A DNA stretch of 49,683 nt from Acidobacteriota bacterium (lineage in GTDB: Bacteria; Acidobacteriota; Vicinamibacteria; Vicinamibacterales; UBA2999): positions 1 through 49,683 of the forward strand of contig JAUSDY010000005.1 in NCBI GenBank assembly GCA_030650395.1. The letters are read 5' to 3'. The notes under the pieces are model-generated. The model had not been told where the DNA came from. It saw only the letters and a program-made list of their open reading frames with translations, and ran no database searches. The translations under genes were made by a program, and so were the position numbers. Below are positions 8,567 through 15,766 of this stretch, piece by piece (positions within the stretch are counted from its first letter, which is position 1; each line of letters begins with the position of its first letter).

Positions 8567-8605
8567 ACAGGAGATCAGGAGAAACGTGTTCTCCTGATCT
8601 CCTGT
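8567..8605. terminator. 17-bp perfect hairpin between convergent genes
   Basis: Arms 8567-8583 and 8589-8605 pair perfectly (ACAGGAGATCAGGAGAA and its complement) around ACGTG. The hairpin sits one base after the symporter stop and 16 bp from the end of the converging methyltransferase gene. No U-tract is clear on either side. The same GGAGATCAGGAG words reappear at 10564-10587 and 32914-32990. Confidence 0.65.
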
Positions 8606-8621
8606 CCTCCTGTTGGTCTTT

Positions 8622-9278
8622 TCACGGTTTCCGGAATAACACCAGGAACAAATTGTCCTTCTCGTCGGGCCAATGATCCGCGGTCTTCACGTGGGTAAAT
8701 CCGGCTGCTGACACTTCGGAGACGACGATCGCCGGCGGAATGCCGTGGCCGCCGCGGTTGGGGTTCACGCCCGGGAACACCTTTGATCCGGGGCGGGCGC
8801 GGAAGTCGATCACCGCGAGGCGGCCGCCCGGTTTGAGCGACGCGGCAAGGCTCTTGTTGAACGCCTCCGGCTGCGTGATGTGGTGATAGACATCGCGCAT
8901 GACAATCGCGTCGCAACATGCCGGCGGCAGGTTGGTGGCGGCTTCCGCGCCTTCGAGAACGGTGACGTTGGTGAGCCCTTCGCTCTTCGCATACTCACGG
9001 GTTTCCCGCAGCGCACTATCGGTAATGTCGGTGGCAAAGACGCGGCCGGACGGCCCGAGCCACTTGCCGAGCACCACCGTCATCGCGCCCCCGCCGGCGC
9101 CGACATCGGCCACGGTCATCCCGGGCTTGAGCTCCAACACCTCGACCAGCACTGGCACGGTGCGCTCAGCCGCGGTACGCTCCTGCGCGATCTGGCTGGC
9201 ATCCTGCGCTTGGAGGACGCCGACGGCAGCGACCGCCACCATGGCCAACGTGAGCTTGATGTTCTTGAGCATAGTCAC
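8622..9278 (-). CDS. Class I SAM-dependent methyltransferase with a signal peptide
   Basis: A 218-residue Rossmann-fold methyltransferase. Motif I is VADVGAGGGAMTVVLG, followed by the acidic residue in VFATDIT, motif IV in CDAIVMRDVYHH and a post-motif GGRLAVIDF. The N-terminus (MLKNIKLTLAMVAVAAVGVLQAQD) is a convincing Sec signal ending in AQA-like residues. That is odd because SAM is cytosolic. Either the hydrophobic segment anchors the enzyme, or it is an exported family whose cofactor supply is unknown. Translation starts at GTG 9278 (AGGAG six bases upstream) or at ATG 9272. The substrate is unknown. The gene converges on the symporter across a hairpin. Confidence 0.8.
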   Translation of the reverse strand: MTMLKNIKLTLAMVAVAAVGVLQAQDASQIAQERTAAERTVPVLVEVLELKPGMTVADVGAGGGAMTVVLGKWLGPSGRVFATDITDSALRETREYAKSEGLTNVTVLEGAEAATNLPPACCDAIVMRDVYHHITQPEAFNKSLAASLKPGGRLAVIDFRARPGSKVFPGVNPNRGGHGIPPAIVVSEVSAAGFTHVKTADHWPDEKDNLFLVLFRKP

Positions 9279-9335
9279 TAGGCGCTCCTGCGGCCGATCG
9301 AGTTCGGCTTTCAGTGCGGCTTCGCTCCCGCGACC

Positions 9336-9370
9336 AAGTTCCGCGCTACGGGTTGGGATTCCCGCGCTAC
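9336..9370 (-). repeat. Two half copies of a GTAGCGCGG-type palindrome
   Basis: On the minus strand GTAGCGCGGGAATCCC (9370-9355) and GTAGCGCGGAACTT (9349-9336) lie in tandem in the 130-bp gap 9279-9408. They match the left half of the intact element at 22724-22746. Nothing else is recognised in this gap. Confidence 0.5.
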
Positions 9371-9408
9371 AGGTGGGGGCGGTTCGTGCGCGTCCACGGT
9401 TGCCAATC

Positions 9409-10005
9409 CTACTTCACGGCGCCCGCCAGCACGAGCCATGCCGCCAGGGCGGCCATCTTCTGCTCCGCCCGCCACGGACCGTCGCTGCCCTGGCCCAATG
9501 CCGAAAGCCGGCTCTTGATCCGCGCCTCCGGCAAGCGCAGGGTGGTGCGGGCCTGTTGAAACAGGTCGCGCTGCCGCACGATCAGGCGCGGCAGATCCTC
9601 GCCCTCGCACGCCCCGTCGATCACGCCGCGAAACAGCTGCCCTTCCATCGCATGAATGCGAATGTGCTCGTTGCCGATGGTCTTCGGATCGATCAGGCTG
9701 CCGACGACGATGCCGCTGCCGCGAAGGACGTATCCGTTCTTCTGGTGTGTGCGAATCCAATTGCGCACTTCGCGCCGGCCAAATGTTTTCACCGACGCCA
9801 ACAAGCGCGTCAACACCGGCCCCTCCTTGCGCATCGTCGCAAAGCCGTCGTGATATGGCTGGCGCGCGGCGGCATCCGCCGGATCGCTGAGCTCGAGACG
9901 CGAGGCGGCGATGAGCTCCGGATCGGCGGCGGTGCCGGAGAGGACGACGGCGCTGGCCCAGCCGGACTTGACGGTGAAGCCGACCGCTGCAGGAGTGGCG
10001 CTCAC
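9409..10005 (-). CDS. Conserved hypothetical protein coupled to a YdeI-like gene
   Basis: A 198-residue soluble protein of unknown function. The GTG start at 10005 is chosen because it overlaps the TGA of the upstream YdeI-like gene (GTGA), implying coupled translation. The in-frame upstream extension would lie wholly inside that gene. No signal peptide or membrane segment is seen. Visible patterns include GWASAVVLSG near the N-terminus, RQPYHDGFATM and HIRIHAMEGQLFRGVID. The charged middle (RREVRNWIRTHQKNGYV) looks alpha-helical. I cannot assign a family. Context suggests only that it is made together with the YdeI-like protein. Confidence 0.65.
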   Translation of the reverse strand: MSATPAAVGFTVKSGWASAVVLSGTAADPELIAASRLELSDPADAAARQPYHDGFATMRKEGPVLTRLLASVKTFGRREVRNWIRTHQKNGYVLRGSGIVVGSLIDPKTIGNEHIRIHAMEGQLFRGVIDGACEGEDLPRLIVRQRDLFQQARTTLRLPEARIKSRLSALGQGSDGPWRAEQKMAALAAWLVLAGAVK

Positions 10006-10556
10006 CGCGTTCCCTTCGCCGCCCTTTGGATAAACATTTCGAGCCTCCTGAGGCGGGTCGCTTCGTTCTTCGCGCTCATCACGCGGTAACGCACGACCCG
10101 CTGGTACCACGGCGGCTGCGCCTCGAAGAACGCCCACGCCTTCTTGTTGGCACGACACTTCTTTTCGTATGCCGGATCGAACTCGGTCGTCTTTCTCTGC
10201 TCGTACGAGTAGATCGCCGACTTCTTCTCATCGCGCCGCTCGAATGCGGCGAGGCCAGCGGGCCGCATCAGCCCGTCCTTTGTCAGCTCGCCTGCGCGCT
10301 TGATGTTGACGGCGCTCCAAATGCTACCCTTGCGCCGCGGTGTAAAGCGGATCGTGTAAGCCTCGTCTCCGAGGCTCTTGCGCACGCCGTCGATCCAGCC
10401 GACGCATAACGCCTCGTCGACCGATTCCGGCCACGTGATGCTCGGTTTGCCGCTGTCTTTCTTGTAAAAGCCAACCAGCAACTCGTGGGCGGTCTTGTGG
10501 TGCTTCGACAGCCATGAGCGGAACTGAGATGGTTTTGCAAAGAAAGTCGGCTTCAA
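10002..10556 (-). CDS. YdeI/OmpD-associated family protein
   Basis: A 184-residue cytosolic protein of the YdeI / OmdA family. Recognisable parts are FRSWLSKHHKTAHELLVGFYKK, then the family signature SITWPESVDEALCVGWIDGVRKSLGDEAYTIRFTPRRKGSIWSAVNIKRAGELTKDGLM. The C-terminal segment has the KKCRANKKAWAFFEAQPPWYQRVVRYRVMSAKNEATRLRRLE pattern. Members have been linked to bacteriocin or polymyxin tolerance, but the biochemistry is poorly known. The start is TTG at 10556 with GGAG upstream. It is followed by an overlapping hypothetical gene, and the upstream spacer to the SDR gene contains GGAGATCAGGAG words. Confidence 0.8.
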   Translation of the reverse strand: MKPTFFAKPSQFRSWLSKHHKTAHELLVGFYKKDSGKPSITWPESVDEALCVGWIDGVRKSLGDEAYTIRFTPRRKGSIWSAVNIKRAGELTKDGLMRPAGLAAFERRDEKKSAIYSYEQRKTTEFDPAYEKKCRANKKAWAFFEAQPPWYQRVVRYRVMSAKNEATRLRRLEMFIQRAAKGTR

Positions 10557-10563
10557 AGAAACT

Positions 10564-10587
10564 ACTCCTGCTCTCCTGATCTCCTGT
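10564..10587. repeat. CTCCTGATCTCCTG word repeat
   Basis: A short run of CTCCTG/GATCTCCTG words in the 35-bp spacer between the SDR and YdeI-like genes. It is a half version of the hairpins at 8567-8605 and 32914-32953. On the minus strand it reads as stacked purine-rich GGAG motifs and may double as the ribosome binding site for the YdeI-like gene. Confidence 0.45.
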
Positions 10588-10591
10588 TGGC

Positions 10592-11338
10592 CTATTTACC
10601 GCCAGCAACATCGATCAGCGCGCCGGTGGTGTAAGACGCCTCGTCTGAAAGCAGCCAGAGAATGGCGTGGGCGACCTCATCGACGGTGCCGCCGCGCTTC
10701 ATCGGCACAATCGACTTGACGCGCTCGATGCGATTGGGCTCGCCGCCGCTGGCGTGAATGTCGGTGTGGATGAAGCCGGGCCGAACCGCATTGACGCGAA
10801 TGCCCTCCTCGCCGAGCTCCCGCGCCAGACCGATCGTGAAGGTATCGATCGCGCCCTTCGATGCGGCGTAATCCATGAACTCGCCAGGGGATCCCATTTT
10901 TGCCGCGCCTGAAGAGACGTTGACGATGGCGCCGCCTTTGCCACCGTGCGTCGTCGACATGCGCCGCACCGCTTCGCGCGCGCACAGAAACGAACCGGTC
11001 ACGTTCGTGGCAAAGACTCTCTGCAGCCGGCCCGCATCCATGGCATCGACGCGCATCCTGGCCTCGAGAATACCGGCGTTGTTCACCAGCGCGTCGAGCG
11101 GTCCGAGCTCTCGATCGCAGGTCTCGAACAAGCGCACCACGTCGGCTTCAACCGCCACATCGGCCTGCACGGCGACGGCGCGGCCTCCCGAAGACGTGAT
11201 GCCCGACACGACGCCGGCGGCGGCGTCGCGGTTTCGCAGGTAGTTGACGCAGACGGAATAGCCCCGTTCGGCAGCCAGGCGCGCGGTGGCGGCGCCGATA
11301 CCCCGGCTGGCGCCGGTCACAAGCAGCACCCGTGACAT
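10592..11338 (-). CDS. Short-chain dehydrogenase/reductase
   Basis: A 248-residue classical SDR. The NAD(P)-binding motif TGASRGIG lies at residues 8-15, NNAG near 88, the catalytic Ser in NVSSGAAKMG, and YAASKGA supplies the catalytic Tyr and Lys. Further family patterns are RVNAVRPGFIHTDIH and the C-terminal ALIDVAGGK. Basic residues after the second strand (NYLRNRD) favour NADPH. The sequence resembles glucose/3-oxoacyl-ACP reductase type SDRs such as YgfF, but the substrate cannot be fixed. The ATG directly follows the stop of a truncated creatininase-like frame (TAGATG), so expression is probably coupled to it. Confidence 0.88.
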   Translation of the reverse strand: MSRVLLVTGASRGIGAATARLAAERGYSVCVNYLRNRDAAAGVVSGITSSGGRAVAVQADVAVEADVVRLFETCDRELGPLDALVNNAGILEARMRVDAMDAGRLQRVFATNVTGSFLCAREAVRRMSTTHGGKGGAIVNVSSGAAKMGSPGEFMDYAASKGAIDTFTIGLARELGEEGIRVNAVRPGFIHTDIHASGGEPNRIERVKSIVPMKRGGTVDEVAHAILWLLSDEASYTTGALIDVAGGK

Positions 11339-11644
11339 CTAGATCAACGTATCGCCAAGCTTGCGCGCGATCGCCTCCGCGGTGGCTTTCAACACGTAGA
11401 CGTGCTTGCCGGTGGGCACGTAGGGTCCGTTCTGCTCGGTACTGCCGGCGACGATGAGGGCGGTGGTCTTCCCCGCTTTCATCGCGTCACGTACTTCCAT
11501 CCACGTCAGCTCTTCGATCCACACGCTGTCGTGCGCCGCAATCGGTCGCGGCGTGGTCAGGTCGAACGCGCGCCGCTGGGCGATGGCGCCGGCAGCCACC
11601 AACAGCACAGCGCCCGCGGCCATCACAATCCGAAATCGCGTCAT
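11339..11644 (-). pseudogene. 5' fragment of a creatininase-family gene
   Basis: A 101-residue frame with a signal peptide (MTRFRIVMAAGAVLLVAAGAIAQ) and the opening of a creatininase fold: SVWIEELTWMEVRDAM, then VAGSTEQNGPYVPTGKH. The Glu of the metal site is visible. The next ligand position has Asn (EQNGP) instead of the usual His. The family is normally about 240-280 residues, and the remaining metal ligands lie in the missing two thirds. The frame ends DTLI-stop and the SDR ATG follows immediately, so the rest seems to have been deleted at this junction. It overlaps the upstream esterase stop by ATGA. A functional short protein is unlikely. Confidence 0.75.
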
Positions 11645-13032
11645 GGGACAATCCTCAATTCCGCACCATAGAGCGTGGTGCGATCGTTATCGCGCGCCGA
11701 CCAGCGCAACAGCACGGCCGGGTCTGGTTTCACCATCCCGCTGAACGCCGGTTTGCCGTTGACGGTGACGGTCACTGGTTTGGAGAAGTCGATCGCATCC
11801 GGCGAGAGCAACACCGTGAACGCGCCCACGTCGCGCGTCGTGGCGTCGAACGTGTTGCCGGCGCGGACGATGTCAACGCGGCCTGAGCGCTTGGTGTGCT
11901 GGAAAAACCCCATGTCTTTGAGCGGGCTGGTGCGAGTGGCATCCTGGCACAGCTCGTTGATCACCAGCCAGCGATTGCGGTTGAACTTGTCGACGCGCTC
12001 CGTTTCCCACGACAGCTTCGCCGGATGCGCCGCGCGCGGATGCTCGCGCACGAACTGCTCGAACGGCTCGCGCTCGGTCGGCCACCACGCGGTGTTGTGC
12101 CCGGCGCCGGCCTGCGGCCGGAACAGGTGCGAGACGCCAAGGGTCTGGAACCACTTGAGGTGCGGCTCGACCTGATCGACGGGATAGAGCGGATCGTTCT
12201 CGCCGTTCACGATATAGAGCGGCGCATTCGACAGGTTGTTGCCGTGCATCTCGCCGTCGGCGCCGTTCTCGGGGTGCCGAATCACGGCGATGCTGCCGTT
12301 GAGCGGCAGGTACGACGACCACAGATTGGGCTCCTTCAGCGCCATGTAATACACACCGGTGCCACCATCGGAGATACCGGTGACGTAGATCCGAGATTCG
12401 TCGATGTTGTATTTCCGCTTCAGCGCATCAACCGCTCGCAGGACGTTGTCGATCTGCTCTTCATCCCACCACTGCGCCGCGGCCCAGCCGCTGGGGTGCA
12501 GATAGATTTGTTTTTCTCCCGCAATGCGATTCGGTGCGCCCGACAAACCTAAAGGTTTGTCGCCACCAGTGGGTCGGCCGGGCGCGACGGCGTTCGGTGA
12601 CGGCCGTGCCACGCCGCCATGCAGTTGCACGCGCAGCTGCAGCGGCTTCGACGGATCGTAGTCGGCGGGCACGTCGACCACGTTATTGAAGAACGGGCCG
12701 GACTTCGATCGCCACCGCAACGAGTACTCGCCCCGCTTTTCGTCGAGGTAGGTGCGGCCCTTCTCGAGCCGCGCGTAGGCGGTGTCGAACGCCACGCCCG
12801 ACGCCGCAATCTGATCCGCCGCCACGAGCGCATCGGCGGGACTCTCTGCCGCGAAGAATTTGTCGAACAGCGCGTCCGCGGGGGCGGGCGCCTGCGCCGA
12901 CAGGCCCGCCACCAGCGCGAGGGCCAAAACAATGCCAGTAGGGCACCCCTTTCCGCCTTCGCGCGAAGCGCTTCGGCGAGACCTCGCCGTAGCCTTGGCG
13001 GAGGCGGGTATGGGGTGCCGCATCACTCTCAT
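11641..13032 (-). CDS. Exported alpha/beta-hydrolase esterase with two inserted repeats
   Basis: A 463-residue secreted hydrolase. The oxyanion region is LRVQLHGGV, the nucleophile elbow is VTGISDGGTG, a probable acid lies in NGENDPLYP, and His in GAGHNTAWWP completes a Ser-Asp-His triad. The C-terminal about 100 residues form a small beta domain. The layout resembles PHB-depolymerase-like esterases; substrate unknown. The start at 13032 overlaps the NUDIX stop (ATGA). The n-region of the signal peptide is extended by about 25 basic residues encoded by the repeat at 12938-13019, before the hydrophobic GIVLALALVAGLSAQ core. A second insertion adds GGDKPLGLSG ahead of the nucleophile region. 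Both keep the frame, and the catalytic motifs are intact. Confidence 0.85.
   Translation of the reverse strand: MRVMRHPIPASAKATARSRRSASREGGKGCPTGIVLALALVAGLSAQAPAPADALFDKFFAAESPADALVAADQIAASGVAFDTAYARLEKGRTYLDEKRGEYSLRWRSKSGPFFNNVVDVPADYDPSKPLQLRVQLHGGVARPSPNAVAPGRPTGGDKPLGLSGAPNRIAGEKQIYLHPSGWAAAQWWDEEQIDNVLRAVDALKRKYNIDESRIYVTGISDGGTGVYYMALKEPNLWSSYLPLNGSIAVIRHPENGADGEMHGNNLSNAPLYIVNGENDPLYPVDQVEPHLKWFQTLGVSHLFRPQAGAGHNTAWWPTEREPFEQFVREHPRAAHPAKLSWETERVDKFNRNRWLVINELCQDATRTSPLKDMGFFQHTKRSGRVDIVRAGNTFDATTRDVGAFTVLLSPDAIDFSKPVTVTVNGKPAFSGMVKPDPAVLLRWSARDNDRTTLYGAELRIVP
12542..12566 (-). repeat. In-frame GACAAACC palindrome in the esterase
   Basis: GACAAACCTAAAGGTTTGTC at 12542-12561 followed by GCCAC. 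On the coding (minus) strand this is GTGG, one C, and the hairpin with loop CTTTAG. It encodes GDKPLGLS in frame. It is the simplest copy of the family also found in the amidohydrolase, TPR and heme A synthase genes. Confidence 0.8.
12938..13019 (+). repeat. Nested palindrome in the esterase signal-peptide region
   Basis: GTAG (12938-12941) precedes GGCACCCC (12942-12949), whose complement GGGGTGCC lies at 13012-13019. Between the arms sits a second palindrome, CCGCCTTCGCG...GGCGGAGGCGG. The outer arms match those of the intact element at 23617-23640, where the loop is only AAA. The inner sequence matches the insert family at 22343-22415. So one element appears inserted in the loop of another. 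Confidence 0.75.
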
Positions 13033-13661
13033 ACTGCCGAGAGAATAGCGCAAAACTCCGCGAGCACCATCGCGGTGGCCCCCCAGACTTTCTCGCCGTC
13101 GATGTCGTAGAACGGCACGTCGATCTCGATCGGCTCGCCGTCGGTCTCACGCAGCCGGCCCTCGCGCATCACGACGCCGGGGTCGCACAATCGAGCGACC
13201 GGCGCCTCGATGATGCGAGCCACCTCCCGTTCGGCGGGATGAAACACCGGCCTTGCATTGGTCACGCCGACGACCGGATGAAGGATGAAGCCGCTCACCG
13301 GTATGTGGAGCGGCGTCAGCCGCCCGATCACCTGGACCGCGGCGGGATCGACGCCGATCTCTTCAGCCGCTTCCCGCAGCGCGGCCATCTCGATCGTCTC
13401 GCCTTCGTCGACGCGCCCGCCAGGAAGCGACACCTGGCCCGTATGGTTCCGTAGTTCGGACCCGCGCACCGTCAACGGCACCTGAAACTCGCCGTCGTGT
13501 GGATAAATCAGCAGCAATGCCGCGCCCGACTGGGCGCCGGCGGGAAATTTCTCCGGATCCCACCCGAGCCTCGGGTTGGGCGCCATGCGGAGCTGCGCGT
13601 CGAGGCCGGGCAAGGGCCGCGACAACGCGGCCCTCAATTGCAGAACGAGATCCGAAGTCAC
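13029..13661 (-). CDS. NUDIX hydrolase, CoA pyrophosphatase type
   Basis: A 210-residue NUDIX protein. The NUDIX box runs from GGRVDEGETIEMA into LREAAEEIG (G-x5-E-x7-REAxEExG). It is preceded by LRNHTGQVSLPGG, matching the UPF0035 pattern of CoA pyrophosphatases (LLxxR...HxGQVSFPGG), which cleave CoA to phosphopantetheine and 3',5'-ADP. The central PVSGFILHPVVGV and the late DIDGEKVWGATAMVL (W-G-x-T) are also family features. The GTG start at 13661 overlaps the stop of the upstream hydrolase (GTGA). Its own stop overlaps the esterase ATG, placing it in a tightly coupled set. Confidence 0.88.
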   Translation of the reverse strand: MTSDLVLQLRAALSRPLPGLDAQLRMAPNPRLGWDPEKFPAGAQSGAALLLIYPHDGEFQVPLTVRGSELRNHTGQVSLPGGRVDEGETIEMAALREAAEEIGVDPAAVQVIGRLTPLHIPVSGFILHPVVGVTNARPVFHPAEREVARIIEAPVARLCDPGVVMREGRLRETDGEPIEIDVPFYDIDGEKVWGATAMVLAEFCAILSAV

Positions 13662-14576
13662 CGATCCACCTTCTCTGTTGCACTCTTAATGAACCGGCCG
13701 GCGCGCGCGAGGGCTTCGCCGGCTTCGGGCACAAGCCCATCGAGCATCTGCCAGACGTGGAATACGCCCTCGTACGTGACGAGCTCACTCGATCCGCCCG
13801 ACGAGTGGAATCGCTCGTGAAGGCGCACCGAGTCATCGCGCAACAGTTCGTCTGATCCCACCTGGAAATGCAACGGCGGCAAACCGTCGAGACGACCGTA
13901 AATGGGCGAGACCGCCCGCATCGCGCCAGGCAGCGGGTGGCGCGTAGCAGGCTGCGAAGGCGGAGATGTTTTTGGGGCGAAACATCGCGTCCTTGCCGTC
14001 GTTCTCCTGCAACGACGCACCGGTGCCGGCCAGGTCTGTCCACGGCGAGAACAGCACGGCGCAGGCTGGCAACGCACTACCTTTGTCTCGCAGGCGCATG
14101 AGCAGCGCCAGCGTCAGCCCCCCGCCGGCTGAATCCCCTGCTACGGCAATTTCATTGGACGGAATCCCGAGCGAGAGCAACCACTCATAGGCGCGCTCCG
14201 CATCGTCGAGCGCAGCCGGATACGGGTGCTCGGGCGCGAGGCGATAGCGGGGCGCGAAGACCTGCGCCGGGGTGCCGCGCGCAAGTGCCGCGATGATCGG
14301 ACGATGGGTCGCCGGCGAGCAGGAGACATAGCCGCCGCCATGCAGATAGAGAATGGTGCGGGAGCCGGCAGCCGGCGCGACAACCCACTCACCGGGCGGT
14401 TCGCCCGCTTGCGTGCGGGTGACCCGCACTCCTAAGGAACGGAGCCGCTGAAACAACGGCGGAGATCCCATGACGCGCCGCGAACGGCGCGCCAGCGCGT
14501 CGGATGCGCCCCAATCGCGCCGCCGAATCAGGAGGCTCACGGCCACACCAAAGAACCGGACGCGCAGGCTGCTCAT
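13658..14576 (-). pseudogene. HSL-type alpha/beta hydrolase split by a frameshift
   Basis: The N-terminal frame (from 14576) holds a hydrophobic start, the oxyanion motif ILYLHGGGYV, APRYRLAPEHPYPAALDDAERAY and the nucleophile GDSAGGGL, all typical of the hormone-sensitive lipase family. Near 13940 the frame breaks after CYAPPAAW. The neighbouring frame continues with HPLPGAMRAVSPIYGRLDGLPPLHFQVGSDELLRDD and the catalytic His in YEGVFHVWQ, ending at 13658. The joined length of about 305 residues is normal for the family. All three catalytic residues survive, so a single-base indel is the only defect. It may be genuine decay or an assembly error. It would act on short acyl esters in the cytoplasm or at the membrane. 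Confidence 0.75.
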
Positions 14577-15223
14577 CGCGCCTGCGTATTAGCAGGCCTG
14601 ATCAGCAGGCCCGTTGTCGAGACACGGACCTCGAGCTCGGCGGGCGCGCTGACGCGGACGAACGTGCCCGACCCGTACTCGGCATCGAGCACCGGCGCGA
14701 GAAACGCATACCGCGTGCGCAACCCAAACAGATCGATACGGCGTTCGGGCGTCAGCGTATGCACGGTTCGAGGCGACGACCGTTCCTGTTCGACGTCATC
14801 GTAGCGGCCGGCGACGCGATCGAGCTCGTACGCGGTATGCAGGCCGAACACGTTTACGATCGGTTTCCATTTCAGGATGTGGGCGTCGACGTAGATCGCA
14901 TCGCCGGCGAGCTCGTAGTAAATCGTCTCGGGCCGGCCCGGGATGTGGAACGTCGCGGAGAAGCGCTGCGGGCCGAGCGGCTGCACCACGACGCGGGCGG
15001 CAACCTCCTCCCGGGTCAACCCGCGATAGCCCTGCATGCCGATGCCGATCACGCCTGCGAGCGCGCCGAGTGACAGCAACAGCAGACCGAACAGCGTGCG
15101 GAGAATGAAACGAAAGGGCCGCCGGCGCTTCAACGCGACCAGCGCGGCGATGAGCAGGATGAGGCCGATCAGTCCGAAGCACGCCGCCGCCAGCTCGAGC
15201 GGGGATGCCAGTAGTGCCGTCAC
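14573..15223 (-). CDS. Membrane-anchored protein of unknown function
   Basis: A 216-residue protein with two N-terminal transmembrane helices (about residues 5-31 and 38-62, separated by KRRRPFR) and a roughly 150-residue extramembrane C-terminal domain. The soluble part is beta-rich (FSATFHIPGRPETIYYELAGDAIYVDAHILKWKPIVNVFGL). Its tail reads YAFLAPVLDAEYGSGTFV. I do not recognise the family; similar acidobacterial proteins are often labelled as efflux-pump-like without evidence. Its stop overlaps the start of the HSL-type hydrolase gene (ATGA), so the two are probably co-translated. Confidence 0.7.
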   Translation of the reverse strand: MTALLASPLELAAACFGLIGLILLIAALVALKRRRPFRFILRTLFGLLLLSLGALAGVIGIGMQGYRGLTREEVAARVVVQPLGPQRFSATFHIPGRPETIYYELAGDAIYVDAHILKWKPIVNVFGLHTAYELDRVAGRYDDVEQERSSPRTVHTLTPERRIDLFGLRTRYAFLAPVLDAEYGSGTFVRVSAPAELEVRVSTTGLLIRPANTQAR

Positions 15224-15290
15224 AACATCAACGTACCACGCTCAGACGCGCGGCGTATCCGCGAGTGTCGCGTGGGTCTCGGCAAGGCCG

Positions 15291-15460
15291 ACGCCGAGAG
15301 GCATAGGCCAGTGCTCGCTCTCGTTCGCCGGACAAGTGTCGCTCGGCGCATTGAACGCTGGAGCGATGGACGTCTATGCCCGCACGGCGCCTGCGCGGCC
15401 TCCGCTCCATTTGTCTCTCGGCTCACTCGAACGCTCGCACTGGCCTATGCCTCTCGGCGT
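15291..15460. repeat. Repeat X, copy 1, flanked by a 24-bp perfect inverted repeat
   Basis: Arms at 15291-15314 and 15437-15460 (ACGCCGAGAGGCATAGG... and its exact complement) enclose 122 bp. The core (about 15343-15412) is clearly related to about 18980-19056: both read CTCGGC-CATT-A-CGC, then ATGGACG, then ACGGC, and then GCG-GGCCTCCG-TC-ATTTG. The flanking arms of the two copies are unrelated to each other. Most of this element lies in the 15224-15422 gap; its right arm enters the 3' end of the small basic protein gene. Confidence 0.7.
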
Positions 15461-15749
15461 CAGCTTTCGCTGTCGGAGCGCGACGTGCGGGCGCTGGTCC
15501 GACGAGACGGAGACATGCGATCCGGCGTGAGCGTCCGACTGAGCCGATACCCATGGCCTTCGATTTCGGCCTGGCCCGTTTCGCCTTCGCCTTTCGCGCG
15601 GACTTGCGCTTCTTCGCCGGCTTCACACGCTCCGGCAGCGCCTTGCCGCCGGTCGAGCGATTCCACTCCTCGTAGGTTTCGTCCGAGATCTTCCCCTCGA
15701 CCAGGAGTTGCGCGAACTTACGCCGTTGCGCCTTGCTCTTGAAAGGCAT
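15423..15749 (-). CDS. Small basic protein with a repeat-derived tail
   Basis: A 108-residue, strongly basic protein. The N-terminal half (MPFKSKAQRRKFAQLLVEGK, then ISDETYEEWNRSTGGKALPERV) matches small proteins of the 'MPFKSKAQ' type seen in phages and bacteria. It is followed by a Lys/Ala-rich segment (KPAKKRKSARKAKAKRARPKSKA) that suggests nucleic-acid binding. From about residue 65 the frame runs towards and into repeat X, so the last 40 or so residues (to RPVRAFE) may not belong to the ancestral protein. Function unknown. It stands alone, 17 bp upstream of a small secreted-protein gene's end. Confidence 0.6.
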   Translation of the reverse strand: MPFKSKAQRRKFAQLLVEGKISDETYEEWNRSTGGKALPERVKPAKKRKSARKAKAKRARPKSKAMGIGSVGRSRRIACLRLVGPAPARRAPTAKADAERHRPVRAFE

Positions 15750-15766
15750 GATCTATCGAGCGCGCG

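Noticed and set aside
10006-10158. Earlier in-frame start for the hypothetical gene at 9409-10005
   Set aside because: The extension is out-of-frame YdeI-like coding sequence; GTG 10005 overlaps that gene's stop as in a coupled pair.
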